Notes under the pieces: generated by a model | What the model saw: the letters and a program-made list of their open reading frames with translations, nothing else | The model's database searches: none | Told to the model about the DNA's origin: nothing | Origin: VAXT01 sp963698015 | Lineage (GTDB): Bacteria > Actinomycetota > Thermoleophilia > Gaiellales > Gaiellaceae | Reading direction: 5' to 3' | DNA length: 64,000 nucleotides | Assembly (NCBI GenBank): GCA_963698015.1 | Contig: OY969109.1 | Coordinates: 992,001 to 1,056,000, forward strand | Shown: one piece after another, positions 1 to 8,587 of the stretch | How the letters are laid out: every line of letters starts with the position of its first letter | Numbering within the stretch: the first letter of the stretch is position 1 | Position numbers and translations under genes: made by a program

Positions 1-134
1 TCGCCGCGAATCTGGCGAAGGGCCTGTCCCTTGTTAAGGCCGCCGAGAACGCAGCACAGGCTGCTTCGGATGCTGTCCGGAACGGCTTCGTCGAGATCGG
101 CGCCGGTGAAGGGCCGGTGAACGTCCTCGCATGA
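1..134 (+). CDS. thiD: ThiD C-terminus (hydroxymethylpyrimidine phosphate kinase), partial
   Basis: The frame starting at base 3 is open from the window edge and ends at the TGA at 132-134. The visible 43 residues contain AKGLSLVKAAENA and end in GEGPVNVLA, which matches the C-terminal helix and the G-[HE]-GPVN tail of HMP/HMP-P kinases of the ribokinase fold. The stop overlaps the thiM start as ATGA, so the two are translationally coupled. ThiD supplies the pyrimidine half of thiamine for ThiE. The catalytic part lies outside the window, so the call rests on the tail and the operon. Confidence 0.75.
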   Translation, partial: AANLAKGLSLVKAAENAAQAASDAVRNGFVEIGAGEGPVNVLA

Positions 135-922
135 GAACCGCAGCCGACCTGGCCGCGATCCGCGAGCGCAAGCCGCTCGTCCACCAGATCACGAACTACG
201 TCGTCATGAACGAGACGGCGAATGCGACGCTGGCGCTCGGCGCGCTGCCCGTGATGGCGCACGCGATCGAGGAGGTCGAGGAGATGGCCTCGGTCGCGGG
301 GGCGCTCGTGCTCAACATCGGGACCCTGTCCGAGCACTGGATCGAGGCGATGCTGCTCGCGGCCAGGGCTGCGAATGCGGCCAACGTGCCGGTCGTGCTC
401 GACCCGGTCGGCGCCGGAGCGACGCGCCTGCGAACGGAGACGGCGAAGCGCATCCTCGACGAGTCCGAGATCGCGGTCGTGCGCGGGAACGCGGCCGAGG
501 TGGCGACGCTTGCGGGCCGCGAGGCGGATATCCGCGGCGTCGAATCGATCGGGGCAGCCGACTCAGGCGAAGAGCTCGCGGCGGCTGCCGCTGCGGCGCT
601 CGGCTGCGTCGCGTCCGTGACCGGCCCGGTCGACCACGTCTCCGACGCCAAGCGCACGATCGCGGTCGCGAACGGTGACGCCCTGCTCGGCACGGTCAGC
701 GGCACCGGGTGCATGTCGACGGCGATCACCGGCTGCTTTCTCGCCGTTGCGGCCGACCGGCCGCTCGAGGCCGCGGCGGAGGCGCTGGTGGCGTTCGGCG
801 TCGCGGGCGAGGACGCTGCGATCGGAGCCAAAGGGCCGGGGACGTTCCACGCCGCTCTCTACGACGCGCTCTACAACCTCGACCCGGCCACGCTCGACTC
901 GCGGGCGAAGGTGGAAGGGTGA
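131..922 (+). CDS. thiM: Hydroxyethylthiazole kinase ThiM
   Basis: 263 residues, the normal family length. ThiM phosphorylates 4-methyl-5-hydroxyethylthiazole in the thiazole salvage branch. The N-terminus has the typical VHQITNYVVMNETANATLA substrate region, followed by DPVGAGATRLR and the C-terminal anion-hole motif SGTGCMSTA, with the catalytic Cys at about residue 195. The ATG overlaps the thiD stop (ATGA), and its own TGA overlaps the GTG of thiE. This fixes both starts and gives a coupled thiD-thiM-thiE-thiL order. Any TPP riboswitch would lie before the window. Confidence 0.95.
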   Translation: MRTAADLAAIRERKPLVHQITNYVVMNETANATLALGALPVMAHAIEEVEEMASVAGALVLNIGTLSEHWIEAMLLAARAANAANVPVVLDPVGAGATRLRTETAKRILDESEIAVVRGNAAEVATLAGREADIRGVESIGAADSGEELAAAAAAALGCVASVTGPVDHVSDAKRTIAVANGDALLGTVSGTGCMSTAITGCFLAVAADRPLEAAAEALVAFGVAGEDAAIGAKGPGTFHAALYDALYNLDPATLDSRAKVEG

Positions 923-1467
923 GACTGCACGCGATCGTGACCGACTTGGAGGCCGCGACCCGTGCGGTCAAGGGGGGTGCGACCGTGATCCAGCTGCGGC
1001 TCAAAGGAGCTTCGACGGAAGACGTGATCGAAACCGGCAAGGCTTTCAGCGACCTTCCTGCCACGTTCATCGTCAACGACGATGTGGAAGCTGCGATTGC
1101 GCTGGGCGCCGACGGTGTGCATCTCGGGCGCGACGATCCTGGTTCGGAGCGCGCGGTCGAGCAGGGGCTCCTGCTCGGGACGTCGGCCTCGAGTGTCGAG
1201 GAGGCGGCGGCCGGGGAAGAAGCGGGCGCCGCGTATATCGGCGCCGGCCCGGTGTGGGCGACCCCGTCGAAGCCGGACGCCGATCCGCCGATCGGCCTCC
1301 GCGGGCTGAGCAAGATCTGCGAAGCGGTCTCGATTCCGGTCGTAGCGATCGGAGGCATCGACGCGACGAATGCCGTCGCCTGCATCGCGGCGGGCGCGGC
1401 CGGGGTTGCGGTCGTTCGCGCAGCTGCCGACACAAGAGCGGTCAGTGAGGCTCTCGGAGGTCGGTGA
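919..1467 (+). CDS. thiE: Thiamine-phosphate synthase ThiE, short form
   Basis: ThiE joins HMP-diphosphate and thiazole phosphate to give thiamine monophosphate. I chose the GTG at 919 because it overlaps the thiM stop (GTGA) and the protein then begins RLHAIVTD, the first beta strand of the TIM barrel. Visible motifs are VIQLRLKG, FIVNDDVEAA, GADGVHLGRDD, YIGAGPVWATPSK and VVAIGGIDATN, all typical ThiE diphosphate and thiazole contacts. At 182 residues it is shorter than most homologues (about 210), mainly because little precedes the first strand. It overlaps thiL by 23 bp. Confidence 0.93.
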   Translation: MRLHAIVTDLEAATRAVKGGATVIQLRLKGASTEDVIETGKAFSDLPATFIVNDDVEAAIALGADGVHLGRDDPGSERAVEQGLLLGTSASSVEEAAAGEEAGAAYIGAGPVWATPSKPDADPPIGLRGLSKICEAVSIPVVAIGGIDATNAVACIAAGAAGVAVVRAAADTRAVSEALGGR

Positions 1468-2266
1468 GCTGGGCCTCCTCGCCGAGCTCGAGCGGCGAGG
1501 GCTGGCGCAGCGGATCGAGAACGACGCGGCGCAGCTCGGCGGCGGGCTCGTCGTCACGCAGGACGCGCTCGTCGAGAACGTGCACTTCCGCTTCGACCTC
1601 CTCTCCTGGCGAGAGCTGGGCTTTCGCGCCGCCGCGGTCAATCTCAGCGATCTCGCCGCCTCTGGGGCGGAGCCGGATGCGCTCATCGTCACGCTCGGGC
1701 TGCCAGACGCAACCGATCTCGACGACGTGCTCACGCTCTATGAGGGGTTGAACGAGCCGGGCGTGCCGATCGTCGGCGGCGACACGACGCGGTCGGAGCG
1801 GGTGCTCCTGAGCGTCACGGCTCTCGGTCGCTCGGAGCGGGTACCCGGTCGCGGAGGAGCCCGCCCGGGAGATCTCCTCGTCGTCACCGGGCCTCTCGGT
1901 GGTTCGGGAGCCGCGTTCCGGGAAAACCGGTTCGTACGACCGCCCCTACGACTAGTCGAGGGGAGGGAGCTTGCTCGTTACGCCCACGCGCTGCTCGATA
2001 TCTCCGACGGGCTCGCGGTCGATGCGGGTCACCTCGCGGCCCGCTCGGGAGTCCGCTGCGTCGTCGATCTCGAGCGTGTGCCGCTCGCACGTGGGGCCGA
2101 GCTCGACGACCTGGGCTTCGGGGAGGATTACGAGCTCCTCGCCGCCGTTGCGGAGCCGGGACGGTTCACGGAGATCGGGCGGTGCGAGCGAGGAGACGGA
2201 GTCGCCTTCTTCCTCGAGGGCCGTCCCTACGAGCTGGGGGGCTGGGACCACTTCCGCCACGCTTGA
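1445..2266 (+). CDS. thiL: Thiamine-monophosphate kinase ThiL
   Basis: ThiL makes the cofactor thiamine diphosphate from ThMP. The GTG at 1445 gives RLSEVGELGLLAELERRG, the normal ThiL opening (usually K-L-S-E-x-G-E-F). Motifs are NLSDLAASGAEP, the metal/ATP site GGDTTRS, DISDGLAVDAGHLA and GEDYELL. The length of 273 residues is below the usual 300-330. The start lies inside the thiE 3' end, so it is coupled to thiE. It closes the thiamine operon, and a promoter for the next gene follows immediately. Confidence 0.93.
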   Translation: MRLSEVGELGLLAELERRGLAQRIENDAAQLGGGLVVTQDALVENVHFRFDLLSWRELGFRAAAVNLSDLAASGAEPDALIVTLGLPDATDLDDVLTLYEGLNEPGVPIVGGDTTRSERVLLSVTALGRSERVPGRGGARPGDLLVVTGPLGGSGAAFRENRFVRPPLRLVEGRELARYAHALLDISDGLAVDAGHLAARSGVRCVVDLERVPLARGAELDDLGFGEDYELLAAVAEPGRFTEIGRCERGDGVAFFLEGRPYELGGWDHFRHA

Positions 2267-2291
2267 CGTTTCCGGCCCTTTCCGCGACCCT
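2263..2291 (+). promoter_or_regulatory. Promoter of the permease gene (leaderless type)
   Basis: TTGACG at 2263-2268, a 17-bp spacer and a weak -10 GACCCT at 2286-2291 lie 8 nt before the GTG at 2300. The -35 overlaps the thiL stop. Transcription would start at or next to the start codon. Confidence 0.5.
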
Positions 2292-2299
2292 GGGCCAGC

Positions 2300-3334
2300 G
2301 TGATCCAGTACCTCGTCAGGCGCTTGCTGTGGTCGTTCGTCCTGCTCGTCGCCATCACGATGATCACGTACAACCTCTTCTTCCTGATCCCGACCCAGCC
2401 GGGCACCGCGGGCTCGAGAAGGTCGCAGAACACGACGAACCTTCGCGAGTCGCTCGTCGTCAGTGGCCCGATCTACAAGGAGTACGGCCAGTTCGTCTGG
2501 CACATCGGCCACGGCTCATTCGGCGAGTCCTGGTCGACCTCGCGCAACGTGAACGACGTCATCCTCGAGGCCGCGCCGGTGACCCTCTGGCTCGTTCTCG
2601 GCGGCGCCGTCTTCTGGCTGCTCCTGGCTATCCCGATCGGAATCCTCTCTGCGCTCAGGCCGCGCTCGCTCTTAGACAGGTCGGCGAGCATCTTCGTCCT
2701 CATCGGCATCGCGGCCCACCCGGTGTGGCTCGGCCTGATCCTGTCCTACTTTCTCGGCTACAGGCTCCACGTCTTTCCGATCACCGGGTACTGCGACCTC
2801 TGGCGCGAGCATCACGGCATCTGCAACGGGCTCGTGCAGTGGAGCTGGCATCTCGTTCTCCCCTGGCTGACCTTCGCGATGCTCTACGCAGCCCTCTACA
2901 CGCGGATGATCCGGGCGAGCGTGCTCGAGACGATCGACGAGGATTACGTGCGCACGGCACGCGCCAAGGGTGCCTCGAGCTGGCGGGTGCTACGCGCGCA
3001 CGTGCTGAGGAACGCGATGCTCCCGGTGGTGACGATGCTGGGTATGGACGTCGGCATCTGGATCACGAACGCGGTATTCATCGAGACCGTCTTCGGTCTG
3101 CCCGGCGTCGGCAAGCTGCTCACGACGAGCCTGATCAGGCGGGACCTCCCCGTCGTCATGGCGATCACGATCTTCCTCGCGGTGCTGATCATCGTCCTGA
3201 ACCTGGTCGTCGACATGATTTACGCTGCGCTCGACCCGCGCGTCCGAGCAGGAGGCGGGGAGCATCATCGAGGTGCGGTACGGACCCCGGCGCGGAGCAA
3301 GCCCGTAGCTAAGCCGGCTCAGCAGCCGGGCTGA
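2300..3334 (+). CDS. ABC transporter permease, OppB/DppB type, orphan
   Basis: 344 residues. It opens with MIQYLVRRLLWSFVLLVAIT, the N-terminal helix typical of oligopeptide/nickel permeases, and has about six membrane spans. The EAA-like loop is DEDYVRTARAKGASSWRVLR (about residues 214-233), where the ATPase docks, followed by NAMLPVVTMLG and a final helix before DMIYAALDPRVR. The family moves peptides, nickel or other solutes with a partner OppC permease, two ATPases and a binding protein. None of these is next to it, so the substrate is unknown. The C-terminus overlaps thioredoxin by 26 bp, convergently. Confidence 0.85.
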   Translation: MIQYLVRRLLWSFVLLVAITMITYNLFFLIPTQPGTAGSRRSQNTTNLRESLVVSGPIYKEYGQFVWHIGHGSFGESWSTSRNVNDVILEAAPVTLWLVLGGAVFWLLLAIPIGILSALRPRSLLDRSASIFVLIGIAAHPVWLGLILSYFLGYRLHVFPITGYCDLWREHHGICNGLVQWSWHLVLPWLTFAMLYAALYTRMIRASVLETIDEDYVRTARAKGASSWRVLRAHVLRNAMLPVVTMLGMDVGIWITNAVFIETVFGLPGVGKLLTTSLIRRDLPVVMAITIFLAVLIIVLNLVVDMIYAALDPRVRAGGGEHHRGAVRTPARSKPVAKPAQQPG

Positions 3335-3641
3335 GCCACGACGCCCAAGCCTGCTCGTAATGCGAGCGGGCGCGTGCTCCGACGACGGTTTCCTGCGCAT
3401 GACCACCCGCGAAGAGAATGGCGGTCGGGATTGCGAGCACGCCGAACCGAGACGCGGTTAGCGGGTGTTCGTCGATGTTCATCTTCGCGAAGTCGACCTC
3501 TTCGTGCGCCGCGGCGAGATCCGCGAGCACGGGCTCCACCGCCTTGCACGGCCCGCACCACGGAGCCCAGAAGTCCACGACGACGGGACGCTCGGACCCG
3601 AGAACCCGTTCCACGAAGTTCTCGTCCGTGAGCTCTTGCAT
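3309..3641 (-). CDS. Thioredoxin
   Basis: 110 residues with the full thioredoxin pattern: VVVDFWAPWCGPCK (CGPC redox centre at about residues 29-32), NIDEHPLTASRFGVLAIPTAILF with the cis-proline, then a short C-terminal helix. It is a cytosolic disulfide reductase with no signal peptide. The ATG at 3641 is preceded by a TAGCCT box whose TAG is the stop codon of the upstream glycosyltransferase, so it may be transcribed both from the operon and from its own leaderless promoter. Confidence 0.95.
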   Translation of the reverse strand: MQELTDENFVERVLGSERPVVVDFWAPWCGPCKAVEPVLADLAAAHEEVDFAKMNIDEHPLTASRFGVLAIPTAILFAGGHAQETVVGARARSHYEQAWASWLSPAAEPA

Positions 3642-3647
3642 ACCTCC

Positions 3648-3653
3648 AGGCTA
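3648..3653 (-). promoter_or_regulatory. -10 box of thioredoxin
   Basis: TAGCCT on the minus strand, 6 nt before the ATG at 3641. The TAG doubles as the stop codon of the upstream glycosyltransferase gene. Confidence 0.45.
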
Positions 3654-4367
3654 CATGCGTCCCGTCAGAGCGCGGAGGCGCAGGAGGGGGACCTTCCAGA
3701 TCGCCTCGAGGACGATCGACCTGCTCATCTTCGAGCCGCCCACCTCGCGGTCGGAGAACGTGATCGGGACCTCGACGACGCGGAACCCGGCGCGAATCGC
3801 CCGGTACGTCGTCTCGATCTGGAACGCGTAGCCGCGCGAGTCGATCGCGTCCAGGTCGATCGTCTCCAGGACGACGCGCCGGTAGCATTTGAATCCCCCG
3901 GTCAAGTCGCGGATGCCGAGCCCGAGCAGCACCTGCGCGTAGAGCGACCCGCCACGCGAGATGAAGCGCCGCACGAGGCCCCAGTTTCGGGTTCCGCCGC
4001 CGGCCACGTAGCGCGAGCCGAGCACGAGATCCGCCTCCTCCTTGGCCGCCGCGAGCCGAGGCACGTCCGCCGGGTCGTGCGAGAAGTCGCAGTCCATCTC
4101 GAAGACGAAGTCCGCACCGAGCTCGAGCGCGCGCGCGAACCCGGCGAGATACGCGGGCCCGAGCCCATCCTTGCGCTCGCGGTGCAGCACGTGCACCCAG
4201 GGCAGCTCCGCGGCGAGGCGGTCCGCGATCTCCCCCGTGCCGTCCGGCGACGCGTCGTCGACGACCAGCACCTCGAGCCCCTCCAGGCCCAGGTCGCCGA
4301 GCGCGCGCACCATCGGCTCCAGGTTCTCGCGCTCGTCGTAGGTGGGCAGACAGATGACCCGGCGCAC
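3651..4367 (-). CDS. Polyprenol-phosphate mannosyltransferase-like GT2 glycosyltransferase
   Basis: 238 residues from the GTG at 4367. An ATG at 4379 in the same frame would add four residues but coincides with the -10 region. GT2/DPM1 motifs: PTYDERENLEPM, VLVVDDASPDGTGE (nucleotide-sugar binding), the metal motif DCDFSHDP, GSRYVAGGG and DLTGGFKCYRR. DPM1-type enzymes move mannose (or glucose) from GDP/UDP-sugar to polyprenyl phosphate at the inner membrane face. There are no C-terminal membrane spans, as in soluble DPM1 catalytic subunits. Divergent from polX. Confidence 0.85.
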   Translation of the reverse strand: MRRVICLPTYDERENLEPMVRALGDLGLEGLEVLVVDDASPDGTGEIADRLAAELPWVHVLHRERKDGLGPAYLAGFARALELGADFVFEMDCDFSHDPADVPRLAAAKEEADLVLGSRYVAGGGTRNWGLVRRFISRGGSLYAQVLLGLGIRDLTGGFKCYRRVVLETIDLDAIDSRGYAFQIETTYRAIRAGFRVVEVPITFSDREVGGSKMSRSIVLEAIWKVPLLRLRALTGRM

Positions 4368-4372
4368 GGCCC

Positions 4373-4379
4373 ATATCAT
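4373..4379. promoter_or_regulatory. Overlapping divergent -10 boxes for polX and the GT2 gene
   Basis: Plus strand: TATCAT (4374-4379), 7 nt before the polX ATG at 4387. Minus strand: TGATAT (4373-4378), 5 nt before the GTG at 4367. Only 19 bp separate the two start codons, so both transcripts should be leaderless and the promoters mutually exclusive. Confidence 0.45.
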
Positions 4380-4386
4380 CGCGGGG

Positions 4387-6101
4387 ATGCCGAAGACGCT
4401 TCCACGCAACGCCGACGTCGCCGACCAGTTCGACCTGCTGGCCGACTTCCTCGAGCTCGAGGGCAGCGACCAGTTCCGCCCGCTCGCGTACCGCCGCGCC
4501 GCTCAACGCATGCGCGAGACCGGCGGCTCGATCGCGCAGCTCGCCGTCGACGGGAAGGCGAAGGAGCTGTCCGGGATCGGCAAGACGATCGAAGAGAAGA
4601 TCGTCCAGATCGTCGAAGACGGCCGGATCGAAGCCCTCGCCAAGCGCGAGGCGAAGACGCCGCCGGACGTCGTCGCGTTCATGCACCTCCCCGGGCTCGG
4701 CCCGAAGACGGCGCGCCGGATCTGGAAGGAGCTCGGCGTCGAGACGCTCGACGATCTGAAGCAGGCGGCCGAGACCGAGCAGCTGCGGACGCTCACGGGG
4801 CTCGGCCCGAAGACCGAGGAGAACGTCCTCAAGGCGCTTGCGACGCCGAAGAAGAAGATCGAGCAGAAGCCGCTCCTCGGTCGCGCGCTCCCGGCAGTAC
4901 GCGCTGTCGTTGCCGAGCTCCGCGAGCACCCGGCCGCCGTCGAGGTGAGCGAGGCGGGCAGCGTCCGCCGGCTGAAGGAGCAGGTGCGGGACCTGGACAT
5001 CATCGCCACGGCCAGCGATCCGGTCGCCCTGATCGAGCACTTCACCGAGCTCCCGTGGGTCGACGAGATCGTCGCCAAGGGGAGAACGAAGGCGACCGTC
5101 GTCGCGAGCGACGGCCTCCGCTTCGACCTGCGCGTCGTCCCGCCGGAGTCGTACGGCAACCTGCTCCACCACTTCACCGGCTCGAAGCAGCACAACGTCG
5201 CGCTGCGCGAGGAGGCCGTCCGCCGCAAGCTCTCGATCTCGGAGTACGGCATCCAGGACACCGAGACGGGCGAGGTCTTCACGGACAAGACCGAGGAGGC
5301 CATGTTCAAGCGACTCGGTTACCCGTGGATTCCGCCCGAGCTACGGGAGAACATGGGCGAGCTCGAGGCCGCGCGCGAAGGACACCTCCCGCACGCTCGT
5401 CGAGCTGGCGGACATTCGCGGCGACTTGCACTCGCACTCGACGTGGTCCTCGGACGGCAAGAACACGATCGAGGAGATGGCGCGCGAGGCGAAGCGGCTC
5501 GGCCGCTCGTACATCGCCGTCACCGACCACTCGCACTACCTCCGCGACGGCCGGCTCGAGGCCCAGAGCAAGGAGATCGACGAGGTCGCAGGAGAAGCTC
5601 GGCCGCTTCAAGCTCCTCAAGGGCGTCGAGGCCAACATCAGGGCCGACGGCTCGGTCGATGTCGCCGACGAGGAGCTCGCCGAACGCGACTGGGTGATGG
5701 CCTCGATCCACTCCGGGTTCGACAAGGACCTGACCGAACGAGTCCTGGCCGCGATGGACAACCCGAACGTCGACTGCATCGGGCACCTGACCGGCCGCAA
5801 GCTGAACCGCCGCGAGCCCGCCGACGTCGACCTCGAGCGCGTCGTCGAAAAGGCGCTCGAGACCGGGACGTTCCTCGAGATCAACGCCCAGCCGGACCGG
5901 CTCGATCTGCGCGACGCTCACGCACGGTTGGCGGGAGAGGCGGGCGTCAAGATCGTGATCTCGAGCGACTCCCACGAGATCCCGGCGCTCTCGAACCTCG
6001 AGTTCGGCGTCGCGCAGGCGCGGCGAGCGTGGCTCGGGCCGGATCAGATCCTCAACACGCGCCCCTGGGGCGAGGTCAAGAAGCTGCTCAAGAAGCCTTG
6101 A
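4387..6101 (+). pseudogene. polX: DNA polymerase X with PHP domain, two frameshifts
   Basis: Translation in three successive frames gives a full bacterial PolX: HhH repeats (LSGIGKTIEEKI, LPGLGPKTARRIW), the nucleotidyltransferase signature GSVRRLKEQVRDLDII, then a C-terminal PHP phosphoesterase with DLHSHSTWSSDGKN, VTDHSHYL, FLEINAQPDRLD and SSDSHEIPALSN. The frame moves by +1 near 5389-5393 (between EGHLP and TLVELADIRG) and by +1 again near 5584-5590 (between EIDEV and QEKLGRF). The catalytic residues of both domains survive in frame fragments. PolX works in gap-filling repair. Either the gene is recently inactivated within the PHP domain or these are sequence errors; neither site is a homopolymer run. 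Confidence 0.8.
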
Positions 6102-6754
6102 AGTACCGCGCCGTCATCTTCGATCTCTGGCAGACGCTCGTCCCGTGGCCCCACGACGCGGCCGAGAGCTACTACCGGTGGATGGCGGACGCGTACGGGG
6201 CGCCGTACGAGCGCTTCCACGACGCCTGGACGAGCAGCTTCCGCGAGCGCGCCACGGGGCCGATCGAGGACAACCTGCGGTCAGTGGCCACGGAGCTGGC
6301 AGTCGAGCCCGACTTCGATCGCGTCCTCGAATGGCGCCTCGATTGGACGAGGAGCTCGCTCGTGCCGCGGCCCGATGCCGTTCCGACCCTCGAGGCGCTG
6401 CACGCGCGCGGTCACAACCTCGGGCTGATCACGGTCTGCTCGCAGGAGGTCGCGGAAGTCTGGGACGAGACGCCTTTCACGGGCCTCTTCGACGCGGCCG
6501 TCTTCTCGGCCTCGGTCGGTCTCTCCAAGCCGGACCCGCGGATCTACGAGCTCGCCTGCGAGCAACTCGAAGTCGAGCCGGCCGAGTGCCTGTTCGTCGG
6601 CGACGGGGCGAACGACGAGCTCCCCGGAGCCGAGCGCGCAGGAATGCACGCCGTCCAGCTCCGTGCTCCGGGCGAGTCGCTCACTCCCGACGGTGAGAAG
6701 TGGACTGGACGCTCGATCGAAGCTCTCAGCGAGATCCTCGAGCTAGCGACATAG
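6098..6754 (+). CDS. HAD-superfamily hydrolase
   Basis: 218 residues from a TTG that overlaps the polX stop (TTGA). HAD core: motif I FDLWQTLVPW (nucleophile Asp present, second Asp replaced by Trp), motif II LGLITVCSQ, lysine in GLSKPDPRIYE and motif IV CLFVGDGANDELPGAERAG. An alpha-helical cap of about 75 residues sits between motifs I and II (subclass IA). Phosphatases need the second Asp as general acid; dehalogenase-like members often lack it, so the reaction and substrate are open. Its coupling to polX suggests co-expression only. Confidence 0.8.
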   Translation: MKYRAVIFDLWQTLVPWPHDAAESYYRWMADAYGAPYERFHDAWTSSFRERATGPIEDNLRSVATELAVEPDFDRVLEWRLDWTRSSLVPRPDAVPTLEALHARGHNLGLITVCSQEVAEVWDETPFTGLFDAAVFSASVGLSKPDPRIYELACEQLEVEPAECLFVGDGANDELPGAERAGMHAVQLRAPGESLTPDGEKWTGRSIEALSEILELAT

Positions 6755-6780
6755 CGCGCCGCTCCTAGACCAAAGCGCGG

Positions 6781-6809
6781 TTGTGCTCGCTGTGACTGCG
6801 GCGGATAAT
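6781..6809 (+). promoter_or_regulatory. Promoter of the secreted protein at 6820
   Basis: TTGTGC (6781-6786), a 17-bp spacer and GATAAT (6804-6809), 10 nt before the GTG at 6820. This is the best complete promoter in the window. Confidence 0.6.
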
Positions 6810-6819
6810 CGCTGCCCTC

Positions 6820-7860
6820 GTGCGAAAAGCAGCTTGTGCAGCTATTGCGGCGGCGCTCGGGCTGATCGCGCTCACTGCGGGAACCGCGGAGACTCACGGG
6901 GCGGGCAGAGACCTCCGTCCCGGTGGTCATCTCGGCATCCTCGGCCCCATGCTGCGTGAGAACTGCGAGAGCCGGAAGGGCTGGGCCTGCCGCCGAATCA
7001 TCCCCGACGCGCCGCCCTTCGGCGAGGAGGGCAAAGCCTTCGGCTACGTCGACCAGCTGCACTTCGTCTTCGGCGCCGAGCTGCTCACGGCCCAGCAGGG
7101 ATATGTCGACACGCTCGAGACCGTCCACTTCACGCTGCCTCCAGGCCTTACGTGGTCCGGCCCCGGCCGCGCCGTCCCGCCCAGCGGCTGGCAGTTCCAG
7201 CCGCTCTTCGAGAGCTGTGCCGAGAGCGGACAGACGGCGACGTGCGAGGTCGGCGTGCCCGCGGGCAGCTCGGGCAGCTTCGCGTGGCTCTTCGACGTGA
7301 CCGCGAAGAAGTCGGGGTATTACCGGCCGACGGTCGAGATCGGGAACCGAGACGTCAACACGCCGCCCGGCGAGGCTACCCCGGAGCTCGTGCATCTCCT
7401 GGCGCTCGTCCGTGACGGGGGCGACAAGGTTCCGGGCCCGGTGACGAGCAAGCTCGTCCTGTTCAACGCCAGGCTGGGCAAGGCTCACGGCCTTCGCGTC
7501 ATATCGCTCGTCTGGAAAGGCGGGTTGCCGGTCCGGCCGAGCGCCGATCCGAAATGCACCGCGAGCGCAGGAGGCAAACGGCTGATCGGTTCCATCGGGA
7601 ACGAGGACGGCATGGGCTATCGCCCCGGCCATGTCGCGATCTGGCGGTTTGACGGAGTCTTCCTGGATGCCGGCTACGGCTGGGCGTTCTGCGACTTCTA
7701 TCTCTCGCCTTCCATGCGCCGGAAGTACGCGGGCAAGCGCCTTACCGGAAGGATCTCGGTCAAGGTCGGAAGGAAGAGAACGACGAAGCGGTATTCGGTG
7801 CCGATCCACGCAAGCGGTATCTGGGTCGCGCACCCGGGTCACGAGCCTCCTCCTCCATAG
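6820..7860 (+). CDS. Secreted protein of unknown function
   Basis: 346 residues. A Sec signal peptide (MRKAACAAIAAALGLIALTA, cleavage near AETHG) precedes a mostly beta-rich exported part. Six Cys can be seen, including paired ones in NCESRKGWACRR and ESCAESGQTATCE, so disulfides are likely. The middle (LPPGLTWSGPG, FAWLFDVTAKKSGYYRP) resembles Ig-like or conserved-repeat folds, and the C-terminus is basic (KRLTGRISVKVGRKRTTKRY) and ends in four prolines. I recognise no family. It has its own strong promoter and converges on otsB with a 4-bp gap. Confidence 0.75.
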   Translation: MRKAACAAIAAALGLIALTAGTAETHGAGRDLRPGGHLGILGPMLRENCESRKGWACRRIIPDAPPFGEEGKAFGYVDQLHFVFGAELLTAQQGYVDTLETVHFTLPPGLTWSGPGRAVPPSGWQFQPLFESCAESGQTATCEVGVPAGSSGSFAWLFDVTAKKSGYYRPTVEIGNRDVNTPPGEATPELVHLLALVRDGGDKVPGPVTSKLVLFNARLGKAHGLRVISLVWKGGLPVRPSADPKCTASAGGKRLIGSIGNEDGMGYRPGHVAIWRFDGVFLDAGYGWAFCDFYLSPSMRRKYAGKRLTGRISVKVGRKRTTKRYSVPIHASGIWVAHPGHEPPPP

Positions 7861-7864
7861 AGTC

Positions 7865-8569
7865 TTAGAGACGCGCCAGCAGGGTGAGGAGCTCGGCGGG
7901 CGAGCCGACGACGATGTCCGCCGCCTCCACGAGCTCGCTCGGGGCCTCGTCCGAGGAGACCGCGACCCGGATCCCGAGCTCGAGGCCGTCGAGCGCGCGG
8001 AAAGCGTCGAGGTCGGTCGTGTCGTCGCCGGCGTAGAGCGCCCGGTTCACGCCCGCGTCGCCGAGCAGCTGTGCGACCGCGGTTCCCTTGTCGGCCTGAA
8101 CGGGCGGACGGATCTCCAGCACCTTGCGCCCGAAGCGCGGCACGAGGCCGGCTGCGCGTGCCCGCTCCGCGACCCCCTCGAGGTACTCGAGCGCCTCGTC
8201 TTCGTTCTCGGCCTCGCGGTAGTGGAACGAGACCGTCAGGCCCTTGTCCTCGACGGGCCAGTCCACGCTCGCGGTGAAGCGGTGGATCTCGTCGCGCCAG
8301 CGGTCCGCCTCGGGCGCGAGCTCGAGCCCGTGTGAGCCCACGTAGCGCACCCCGTCCACGGCGACGAGCCGCCGTGCGTCCTCTCCGGTGCGGCCGCTGA
8401 CGCAGGCGACGAGCGCATACCGCGCGACCAGCCGCTCGAGCTCGCGGCGCGCTTCCTCGGGGACGGCCGCTTCGTCCGGGCGGCGCACGATCGGCGCGAG
8501 CGTCCCGTCGACGTCGAGCACGATCGCGGCCTGCTCCGGAGCCTCGGCGAGACGGGTGAGCGCGGACAC
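7865..8569 (-). CDS. otsB: Trehalose-6-phosphate phosphatase
   Basis: 234 residues. OtsB dephosphorylates trehalose 6-phosphate. HAD motif I is intact, LDVDGTLAPI (about residues 19-28), followed by CVSGRTGEDARRL, VGSHGLEL, DKGLTVSFHYR, the cap motif LEIRPPVQADKGTAV, and motif IV GDDTTDLDAFRAL. No otsA is adjacent in the window. The GTG start at 8569 is set by the -10 box 7 nt upstream. It is divergent from the TSUP pair, with an overlapping promoter. Confidence 0.9.
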   Translation of the reverse strand: MSALTRLAEAPEQAAIVLDVDGTLAPIVRRPDEAAVPEEARRELERLVARYALVACVSGRTGEDARRLVAVDGVRYVGSHGLELAPEADRWRDEIHRFTASVDWPVEDKGLTVSFHYREAENEDEALEYLEGVAERARAAGLVPRFGRKVLEIRPPVQADKGTAVAQLLGDAGVNRALYAGDDTTDLDAFRALDGLELGIRVAVSSDEAPSELVEAADIVVGSPAELLTLLARL

Positions 8570-8575
8570 GGCTCG

Positions 8576-8582
8576 TACGATA
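8576..8582. promoter_or_regulatory. Overlapping divergent -10 boxes for otsB and the TSUP genes
   Basis: The palindromic TACGATA gives TACGAT on the plus strand (8576-8581, 6 nt before the GTG at 8588) and TATCGT on the minus strand (8577-8582, 7 nt before the otsB GTG at 8569). Both transcripts would be leaderless. Confidence 0.55.
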
Positions 8583-8587
8583 CGGCC

